This document shows, one piece after another, positions 1-5,053 of a stretch of 5,952 bases of DNA. This DNA is from Asaia bogorensis (lineage in GTDB: Bacteria; Pseudomonadota; Alphaproteobacteria; Acetobacterales; Acetobacteraceae). A program made the position numbers and the translations under genes. A model generated the notes under the pieces. That model saw only the letters and a list, made by a program, of their open reading frames with translations, made no database searches and was not told where the DNA came from. Where the stretch lies: NCBI GenBank assembly GCA_945874515.1, contig CAMCHA010000183.1:1-5952 (forward strand), given 5' to 3'. Position 1 is the stretch's first letter; each line of letters begins with the position of its first letter.

Positions 1-333
1 TTGCTGACCTTGGGTGGCGTGCTGCTGGCCGCCGGGCTGGTGGGGACCGCCTTCGCCCCGAACGGCCTTGCGGTGGCGGCGATGCAATTCTGGCTCGGCC
101 TTGCTTTCTACATGCTGCATGGCGTCTTGCAGGCGCGCGCGACTGAGGCGCTGCCGGAAGCGCGCGGCACGGCGGTGGCGGCCTTCGCCATGGCGCTGTT
201 TTTTGGCCAGAGCATCGGCGCGCTGGTGTTCGGCACCATTCTGCACATGTCGGGCTATGCGGCGGTATTCGTTGTCGCGGCCATCGCCACGCTTGGCCTG
301 ATGGTCTGGAGCAGGCGCTTGCTGAGTGTTTGA
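1..333 (+). CDS. MFS transporter, C-terminal fragment (5' end outside window)
   Basis: This is the last 110 or so residues of a major facilitator superfamily secondary transporter in the inner membrane. The reading frame is open at the left edge, so the TTG at position 1 is an internal codon rather than a start. About four hydrophobic segments are visible (roughly residues 4-19, 25-47, 58-80 and 84-105 of the fragment), which fits transmembrane helices 9-12 of a 12-helix carrier. The loop PEARGTA (52-58) followed by a helix with FFGQSIGALVFG (67-78) is typical of the second half of drug/sugar-efflux-like MFS proteins. The protein ends in a short basic cytoplasmic tail (SRRLLSV). The TGA stop lies 19 bases before a terminator stem shared with the convergent neighbour. 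The substrate cannot be inferred. The MFS call is fairly secure, the subfamily is not. Confidence 0.85.
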   Translation: MLTLGGVLLAAGLVGTAFAPNGLAVAAMQFWLGLAFYMLHGVLQARATEALPEARGTAVAAFAMALFFGQSIGALVFGTILHMSGYAAVFVVAAIATLGLMVWSRRLLSV

Positions 334-352
334 TCCTGAATAAACGACGCAA

Positions 353-381
353 AAAAGGGGCAGTCTGGGACCGCCCCTTTT
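353..381. terminator. Bidirectional Rho-independent terminator
   Basis: The arms AAAAGGGGC (353-361) and GCCCCTTTT (373-381) form a perfect 9-bp stem. It is extended inward by GTC/GAC (363-365 with 369-371) across one A/C mismatch, leaving a 3-nt loop. Rightward transcripts get the U-rich tail TTTTCTTT (378-385). Leftward transcripts get six Us from the A run at 351-356. The stem sits 19 nt after the MFS stop and about 31 nt after the stop of the minus-strand binding-protein gene, so it can end both convergent transcripts. Confidence 0.9.
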
Positions 382-412
382 CTTTAGCAGGCTTCACAAA
401 AGCGTGCAGCGT

Positions 413-2032
413 TCAGCGCAAATCCACCGTCGTCAGATCCTGGAACCAGGATTGGGCCGAGGTGAAGCCCGTCACGCGCCGGCTCATGGCGCGGGGGTTC
501 AAATCATGCACAATCCAAAGCCAGGGGGGGTTATCCACCAGCCTTTCATGCGCGGTCTTAAGTAGCGCCTGGATGCGTGCCGGATCGGTCGCGGTTTCCA
601 GTTCCTGAAAGGCAGAATCAAAAGCCTCATCCCGCCAATGGCCGGAATTAGACCCGCGCGGGGAGAAATTGGCGGAAAGAAACCAGCGCGCCATTTGCGA
701 TGGGTCTGACGAAACCAGGCTGGTATTGGTGGCATCCGCACCAAGCCATTGTGGCTGATCAGGCGCCACGCGCTGCGCACCCAAAAGCGTATTCCATTCC
801 ACCACGTCGAAGGTGACTTCAACGCCGCAATTTTCCTTGAGCGATTGCTGCATGAATTCATTCATGGGCAAGGGCAGCATCTGGCCGGAACCGGATGAGG
901 AAATGGCGATTTTCAGCCGCAGCGGGCGCTGCGCATTATAGCCGGCTTCGGCCAGTAAGGCGCGGCCCCGGGCGGGGTCCAACCTGTAGCGATGGGTCGG
1001 GTTGCCGAAATTCGGATCATTTGCCTTGAAAAAACCCACTGACGGTTCAGCAATGCCATTCAGCAATTGCACCATGCCACCGCGGTCAAAGCAGTAATTC
1101 AGCCCCTGGCGCACGCGAATATCCGCAATCGGGCTATTGGGGCGCCCGGCAGCGAAGACCCAGGGCCAGACATGCGGGTAGGAATTCGTCACGATATTGA
1201 AGCCCGCCTGACGAAGCGATTGCAGCGCATCGGGTGGCGGCACTTCAATCCAATCTACCTGGCCGGAACGCAGCGCGGCAAGCCGCGTATTGGCTTCCGG
1301 CATGGGCAGCAGGATCACGCGATCAAGCTTCGGGCGACGCGCCTCATCCCAATAGGTCGCATTGCGCGTCAATTCCGCCGATTGGCGCGGCACAAAGCGC
1401 GAAAGCCGGAAAGGCCCGGTGCCGGCTGGCGGCAGCGCCGCCACGCGTGCCCAATCCCGCCCGCCCTGTTCAAAGGAATTGGGGGAGGTCACCAGTATGT
1501 AGGAAATCAGATAAGGCCAATAGGAAACCGGGCGTGTCGTGGTGGTCTCAAAGGTGAAGTCATCCACCTTGCGATAGGATTCCAGCACGGGGATGCGCCC
1601 GCGCGTGATCGCGCTGCCCGTCGCATCGAATTGCGGGCTGTCATTCTTGAAGAAGCGATCGAAATTCCACAGCACTGAATCGGCATTGAAGGCCGTGCCA
1701 TCATGGAAAGTGACACCGCGGCGCAGCTTGAAGCGCCAGATGCGCGGATTGGCAGGGTCCTGTTCCCAGGATTCCGCAAGGGCCGGCCGCAAGCCAGCCA
1801 CCTGATCAGCGCGGGAGAGGTCCCAGCCGGTCAGTGCCTCAAAGGCCGTATAGCCAAGAAAGCGCATGCCTTCGAAGCCGTTATTGGGCATGCCGGAGGT
1901 GGTCGGCACGTCTGCCGCCGTCATGGCGATGCGCAGCGTCTTTGGCTGCTGCTGCGCCTCGGCGCCTGCAACGCCAAGGGCCATTAAGGCAGCGGTCAAT
2001 GCCGCGCCCCAAAGGCGGTTCTTCCAAGTCAT
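413..2032 (-). CDS. ABC transporter substrate-binding protein, family 5 (SBP_bac_5; peptide/nickel/opine type)
   Basis: A 539-residue periplasmic solute-binding protein of the DppA/OppA/NikA type, which delivers peptides, opines or similar solutes to an ABC importer. A Sec signal peptide is visible: WKNR, a hydrophobic core at about 8-23, and a likely cleavage after AEA (26). There is no lipobox cysteine, so it should be a free periplasmic protein. The family block runs over residues 82-126 and includes RPALAESWE, WRFKLRRGVTFHDGT and FNADSVLWNFDR. It is followed by GTGPFRL (204-210) and NATYWDEARRPKLDRVILLP (224-243). The length is normal for the family. The ATG is preceded by GGGAG (2040-2044) with a 7-nt gap, which supports this start. 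The gene lies 81 nt downstream of the Bug receptor gene on the same strand, so co-transcription is possible. No permease or ATPase of its own is present in the window. The ligand is unknown. Confidence 0.93.
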   Translation of the reverse strand: MTWKNRLWGAALTAALMALGVAGAEAQQQPKTLRIAMTAADVPTTSGMPNNGFEGMRFLGYTAFEALTGWDLSRADQVAGLRPALAESWEQDPANPRIWRFKLRRGVTFHDGTAFNADSVLWNFDRFFKNDSPQFDATGSAITRGRIPVLESYRKVDDFTFETTTTRPVSYWPYLISYILVTSPNSFEQGGRDWARVAALPPAGTGPFRLSRFVPRQSAELTRNATYWDEARRPKLDRVILLPMPEANTRLAALRSGQVDWIEVPPPDALQSLRQAGFNIVTNSYPHVWPWVFAAGRPNSPIADIRVRQGLNYCFDRGGMVQLLNGIAEPSVGFFKANDPNFGNPTHRYRLDPARGRALLAEAGYNAQRPLRLKIAISSSGSGQMLPLPMNEFMQQSLKENCGVEVTFDVVEWNTLLGAQRVAPDQPQWLGADATNTSLVSSDPSQMARWFLSANFSPRGSNSGHWRDEAFDSAFQELETATDPARIQALLKTAHERLVDNPPWLWIVHDLNPRAMSRRVTGFTSAQSWFQDLTTVDLR

Positions 2033-2113
2033 GCTCTATCTCCCATCCAAGGCAGCGGGGGGCGCTACCCTGGTTGGAAGCCTAGCAAGGATCAGGCCGG
2101 GGCCAAGCCCTGC

Positions 2114-3082
2114 TTATTCAGGTTTGATGTTCTGGCTGCGGATAAGATCACCCCACATGACCAATTCTTCGGCAAGGGTGCGCGCCAAAACCTCAGGACC
2201 GCCAGTTTCCAGCACGACGCCCTGTTCGCCCATACGCGCGATAAGGTCACGGTCCTGTGTTGCCACCGCCAAAGCTTGCGCGGCGCGCGCGACGATGGGT
2301 GCGGGAAGGCCAGCCGGGCCGAAAAGCCCCTGCCAGAACACCCCATTGAAGCCGGGCAGCGCATCCGCCACGGGCGGCAAATCCGGCAGCAGCGCCAACC
2401 TTTCCTTGGAGGAGATGGCAAGCGCCCGCGTCACCCCCTCCCGCACTGCCGGCAGGGCTTCCTGTACCGCACTGAACATGGCTTGCACGCGATTCTGCCG
2501 AAGATCAATCAAGGCCGCAGCGCCGCCGCGATAGGGCACATGCACCACATCAATCCCAGCGCGCGCCCGGAATAACTCAAGGCAAAGATGGTTCACCGCC
2601 CCAGTGCCCGATGAACTGAAATTGACCTTGCCCGGATTGGCTTTGGCATAGGCAATCAGCTCTGCCGTTGTTCTGACCGGCAATGAGGGATGCACATGCA
2701 GGATGAAGGCGGTGCGAAACACCATGCCAATCGGCGTGAGCGCCGCCACCGGATCGCGCGGCTGCAGGTTGGGTTGCAGCGCGGGGTTGATGGCAAGCGT
2801 GGAGGTGCCCATCAGCAGCGTATAGCCATCGGGCCGCGCCTGGGCGGCAGCGTTATTCGCGACAGCCGTCGCAGCACCTGGGCGGTTATCCACCACCAAG
2901 GTCTGGCCCAATTCGCGGCCCATGCGGTCCACAATGCCGCGCGCGCCGAAATCCGTGACCCCGCCCGGCGGGTAGCCCAGCAGCACGGAAACGCTGCGAT
3001 TGGGCCAAGTTTCCTGGGCGCTGAGCGCAGCCGGCAGGGCCGGCGCGGCCAGGGTTGCGGCAAGCAGGGCGCGTCTTTGCAT
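2114..3082 (-). CDS. Tripartite tricarboxylate transporter substrate-binding protein (Bug/TctC family)
   Basis: A 322-residue periplasmic receptor of the Bug (TctC-like) family. These proteins bind carboxylates or related small solutes, sometimes for TctAB membrane pumps and sometimes as orphans or sensors. The signal peptide (1-22) has a twin-arginine-like start, MQRRALL, and a probable cleavage after LSA. Family landmarks appear in order: YPPGGVTD (37-44), with the conserved glycine loop and aspartate of the ligand pocket; DNRPGA (65-70); RPDGYTLL (83-90); VHVPYRGG (180-187); and FWQGLFGPAGLP (249-260). The length is typical of the family. The start is supported by a strong GGAGGA (3090-3095) placed 7 nt before the ATG. 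The gene is transcribed divergently from phnC, with 125 nt between the first possible starts. No tctA or tctB is visible nearby, so it is an orphan here. The ligand cannot be assigned. Confidence 0.95.
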   Translation of the reverse strand: MQRRALLAATLAAPALPAALSAQETWPNRSVSVLLGYPPGGVTDFGARGIVDRMGRELGQTLVVDNRPGAATAVANNAAAQARPDGYTLLMGTSTLAINPALQPNLQPRDPVAALTPIGMVFRTAFILHVHPSLPVRTTAELIAYAKANPGKVNFSSSGTGAVNHLCLELFRARAGIDVVHVPYRGGAAALIDLRQNRVQAMFSAVQEALPAVREGVTRALAISSKERLALLPDLPPVADALPGFNGVFWQGLFGPAGLPAPIVARAAQALAVATQDRDLIARMGEQGVVLETGGPEVLARTLAEELVMWGDLIRSQNIKPE

Positions 3083-3121
3083 GTTTGTCTCCTCCGTGTT
3101 TGGTTGCTACGCTGCTTCAGG

Positions 3122-3159
3122 TGGGGCGCAGGATCAAGCCCCAGAAGGACTCCGATCCT
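3122..3159. repeat. Two interlocked 6-bp inverted repeats in the divergent intergenic region
   Basis: TGGGGC (3122-3127) pairs with GCCCCA (3138-3143), and AGGATC (3130-3135) pairs with GATCCT (3154-3159). The left arm of the second pair lies in the loop of the first, which is a pseudoknot arrangement if transcribed. At DNA level the arms could be operator half-sites. The pairing is exact, but any function is inferred. It lies between the Bug gene's ribosome binding site and the Pho box. Confidence 0.35.
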
Positions 3160-3161
3160 TC

Positions 3162-3167
3162 ATCATA
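3162..3167 (-). promoter_or_regulatory. Possible -10 element for the Bug receptor gene
   Basis: On the minus strand this reads TATGAT, five of six matches to the sigma-70 -10 consensus, and would start transcription near 3155, about 73 nt before the Bug ATG. No good -35 lies 16-18 nt upstream; the best match, GTGACA (3180-3185), is only 12 nt away. The element abuts the Pho box, so PhoB bound there could interfere with it. This is a weak call. Confidence 0.25.
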
Positions 3168-3185
3168 CTGTCATCTACCTGTCAC
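3168..3185 (+). promoter_or_regulatory. Pho box (PhoB binding site) of the phnCDE promoter
   Basis: The sequence CTGTCAT-CTAC-CTGTCAC holds two 7-bp direct repeats with an 11-bp period. The first matches the CTGTCAT consensus exactly and the second differs only at its last base, a substitution also found in the E. coli phoA box. It points toward phnC. A weaker in-phase copy, CCTTCAT (3157-3163, 5 of 7), lies one period upstream. In classical Pho promoters the box replaces the -35 element and the -10 begins about 10 bp downstream. Here that position is TAGGCC (3196-3201), a poor -10, which is compatible with an activator-dependent promoter. It implies phosphate-starvation control of phnCDE. 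Confidence 0.87.
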
Positions 3186-3216
3186 ACAGCATTGCTAGGC
3201 CGCTGGCATGAAAACC

Positions 3217-3220
3217 GGGG
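3217..3220 (+). promoter_or_regulatory. Candidate ribosome binding site deciding the phnC start
   Basis: GGGG lies 5 nt before the ATG at 3226. It is a modest Shine-Dalgarno match, but the alternative in-frame ATG at 3208 has only AGG (3197-3199), 8 nt upstream. A transcript starting where the Pho box geometry predicts (about 3207-3209) would have almost no leader for the 3208 start, but about 18 nt including this GGGG for the 3226 start. Confidence 0.45.
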
Positions 3221-3225
3221 TCTCC

Positions 3226-4023
3226 ATGCTGGAAATTGAACGTCTGACGCGGCGCTTTGGCGCCAAGACTGCGGTGGATTCTGTCAGCCTGCGCATTCCT
3301 GCGGGGCAGATGGTGGGCGTGATCGGGCGTTCAGGCGCGGGGAAATCCACGCTGCTGCGTATGATCAACCGCCTGACAGAGCCCAGCGAAGGGCGCATCA
3401 TCTTCGATGGCCAGGATGTGACGCAATTACAGGGCCGGGCTTTGCGCGACTGGCGCATGCGTTCCGCCATGATCTTCCAGCAATTCAACCTGGTGCAAAG
3501 GCTGGATGTGCTAACCAATGTGCTGGTAGGGCGGCTCAATCAGCGCCCCATGCTGTCTTCCATGTTCAAGATGTTCACCGCCGAAGAACGTGCCATGGCG
3601 CTGACCGCCTTGGACCGGTTTGATTTGGCCGAGGCCGCGCTGCAACGCGCCGATACACTTTCTGGCGGTCAGCAGCAGCGTGTCGCGATTGCGCGCGCGC
3701 TGATGCAGAATCCGCGCCTGATCCTGGCCGATGAGCCGATTGCCTCGCTCGACCCGCGCAATTCGAAGATTGTGATGGATGCGCTGCGCGATGTTAACCG
3801 CGACGGCCTGACCGTATTGGTCAATCTGCATGATCTGACCACGGCGCGGAATTATTGCGACCGCATTGTCGCGCTGAATGCCGGGCGCGTGGTGTTTGAT
3901 GGCCCGCCCGCGGAACTCACCGCCGCCCGCATCCGCGAGGTTTATGGCGTGACCGAAGAAGAATTCGCCGAAGAAGCCGCGCTGGCTGTCGGCGCCACAC
4001 CGCATCAGCTTGCGGTGGCCTGA
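3226..4023 (+). CDS. phnC: Phosphonate ABC transporter ATP-binding protein PhnC
   Basis: A 265-residue cytoplasmic ATPase that powers phosphonate import through PhnE. All nucleotide-binding motifs are intact: Walker [10 protein letters not shown] (34-42), Q-loop FQQFNLV (84-90), signature LSGGQQQR (145-152), Walker B LILADEP (165-171) with catalytic E170, D-loop ASLD (173-176) and switch histidine H202. PhnC-specific features are [10 protein letters not shown], the NVLVGRL stretch followed by a helical insert (about 105-121), and [10 protein letters not shown], all closely like E. coli PhnC. I chose the ATG at 3226 because the family starts just before the first beta strand ([12 protein letters not shown]) and the Pho box would leave the ATG at 3208 with almost no leader. 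The 3208 start would add six residues (MKTGVS). phnD follows after 29 nt in the same operon. A general phosphate/phosphite/phosphonate ATPase is the only realistic alternative. Confidence 0.96.
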   Translation: MLEIERLTRRFGAKTAVDSVSLRIPAGQMVGVIGRSGAGKSTLLRMINRLTEPSEGRIIFDGQDVTQLQGRALRDWRMRSAMIFQQFNLVQRLDVLTNVLVGRLNQRPMLSSMFKMFTAEERAMALTALDRFDLAEAALQRADTLSGGQQQRVAIARALMQNPRLILADEPIASLDPRNSKIVMDALRDVNRDGLTVLVNLHDLTTARNYCDRIVALNAGRVVFDGPPAELTAARIREVYGVTEEEFAEEAALAVGATPHQLAVA

Positions 4024-4052
4024 ACACTATCCCCCCAACAGGAGATTGCGAC

Positions 4053-5051
4053 ATGATCACCCGCCGTTCGCTGGCCACGCTTGCCGCTGGCGCTGCCCTG
4101 CTGCCAAGCCTTGCCAAGGCACAGACCTGGACGCCGCGCCGTACGGAAAGCTTCGCCGAAGCCTTCCCCGCGCCGGGCCGCCGCCCTTGGGCGGAACAGG
4201 TGCCACAGCTGCGTGTTGGGCTGCTGGGCGGTGAGAATGAAGCTGATCGGATGGGTCGCTTTGGCGCCTATCGTGATTTGCTGGAACGTACTTTTGGCGT
4301 GCCGACTAGGCTGTTCCCGGCCTCGGATTATGCCGGCGTGCTACAAGCCTTCAGCGCGAAGCAGATTGAAGTCGCGTCCCTTGGTCCTTCCGGCTATGCC
4401 GGCGCCTGGCTTGATACCAATGGCGGGGTTGAGCCGCTGCTGACCGCCGAGGAATCGGATGGCTCCATTTCCTATATCGCGGTCATGGTTGTGCGTGCTG
4501 ATTCAGGCATTACCAACCTGGAACAGATGCGCGGCAAGTCGCTTGCCTGGGCGGATGCCAATTCCACTTCCGGCTATCTGATCCCGCGCTTCGCGCTGCG
4601 TCGTGGTGGTATTGCGGTGGATGGCAATGCCTATTTCTCCCGCACCGGTTTCGCGGGCGGGCATGAACAGGGCGTGGTTGCCGTGTTGCAGCGCCAATAT
4701 GATGCCGCCGTAACTTGGGCATCCGGCCAGGGTGATCAGGCACAAGGCTTCAGCCGTGGCAATCTGCGCGCCATGGTGGATAAGGGCATGTTGAACATGG
4801 GCGATCTGCGGATCATCTGGCGGTCCGAACCCATTGTGAATGGTCCGATCTCGGCGCGTACCGATCTTCCTGCGGCCTTCAAGGAAGATTTCAAGCGCTT
4901 CCATCTTGCACTGCCCAAGGCGCATCCGGACATCTACCGCCAAATCGAACGCGGTGCTGGCACGGGCTATCGTGAAGTGCGGCATGAGGATTACGACCTG
5001 ATCGTTGAAATCCGCCGTGAGGAAGCCGCTGCGCGTCGTCGCCGTTCCTGA
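4053..5051 (+). CDS. phnD: Phosphonate ABC transporter periplasmic substrate-binding protein PhnD
   Basis: A 332-residue periplasmic receptor of the phosphate/phosphite/phosphonate-binding family. The signal peptide (1-23) starts MITRRSLATL, a twin-arginine-like motif, and ends AKA before Q24. Mature-domain landmarks are LRVGLLGGENEADR (53-66, first strand and loop), FPASDYAGVLQAF (88-100), ASLGPSGYAGAW (108-119), ANSTSGYLIPR (169-179) and GGHEQGVVAVLQRQYDAAV (202-220). By family knowledge, the aromatic residue in SDYAG, the STS turn (171-173) and H204 line the phosphonate pocket, but the exact residue roles are inferred. The start is supported by AGGAG (4040-4044), 8 nt before the ATG. The C-terminus carries an arginine-rich tail (RRxxxAARRRRS, 321-332), whose codons lie just ahead of phnE. 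The gene sits between phnC and phnE, as expected. Phosphite, hypophosphite or a phosphate ester could be the true ligand instead of a phosphonate. Confidence 0.95.
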   Translation: MITRRSLATLAAGAALLPSLAKAQTWTPRRTESFAEAFPAPGRRPWAEQVPQLRVGLLGGENEADRMGRFGAYRDLLERTFGVPTRLFPASDYAGVLQAFSAKQIEVASLGPSGYAGAWLDTNGGVEPLLTAEESDGSISYIAVMVVRADSGITNLEQMRGKSLAWADANSTSGYLIPRFALRRGGIAVDGNAYFSRTGFAGGHEQGVVAVLQRQYDAAVTWASGQGDQAQGFSRGNLRAMVDKGMLNMGDLRIIWRSEPIVNGPISARTDLPAAFKEDFKRFHLALPKAHPDIYRQIERGAGTGYREVRHEDYDLIVEIRREEAAARRRRS

Positions 5052-5053
5052 GC

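Noticed and set aside
1067..1678. 203-codon open frame on the plus strand, antisense to the family 5 binding-protein gene
   Set aside because: It lies wholly within a well-supported minus-strand gene, has no recognisable domain, and looks like a shadow frame in GC-rich coding DNA.
2050..2113. Small GC hairpins between the Bug and family 5 genes (such as AGCG/CGCT around 2054-2066 and GGCC pairs around 2095-2104) as a possible terminator
   Set aside because: The stems are only about 4 bp and have no following T run on the minus strand, so they do not support a terminator call.
1866..2534. 222-codon plus-strand open frame spanning the gap between the two minus-strand genes
   Set aside because: It overlaps both confident genes, its composition is biased to Ala/Arg/Ser/Pro, and it has no family motif. 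It is a shadow frame.
2690..3211. 173-codon plus-strand open frame opposite the Bug gene and running into the phnC promoter
   Set aside because: It is antisense to a clear Bug-family gene and would read through the Pho box. No domain is visible.
3511..4005. 164-codon minus-strand open frame inside phnC
   Set aside because: phnC carries every ABC ATPase motif on the plus strand. The antisense frame has no supporting feature.
4503..4985. 160-codon minus-strand open frame inside phnD
   Set aside because: It is antisense to phnD, with no ribosome binding site or motif that would support a real gene.
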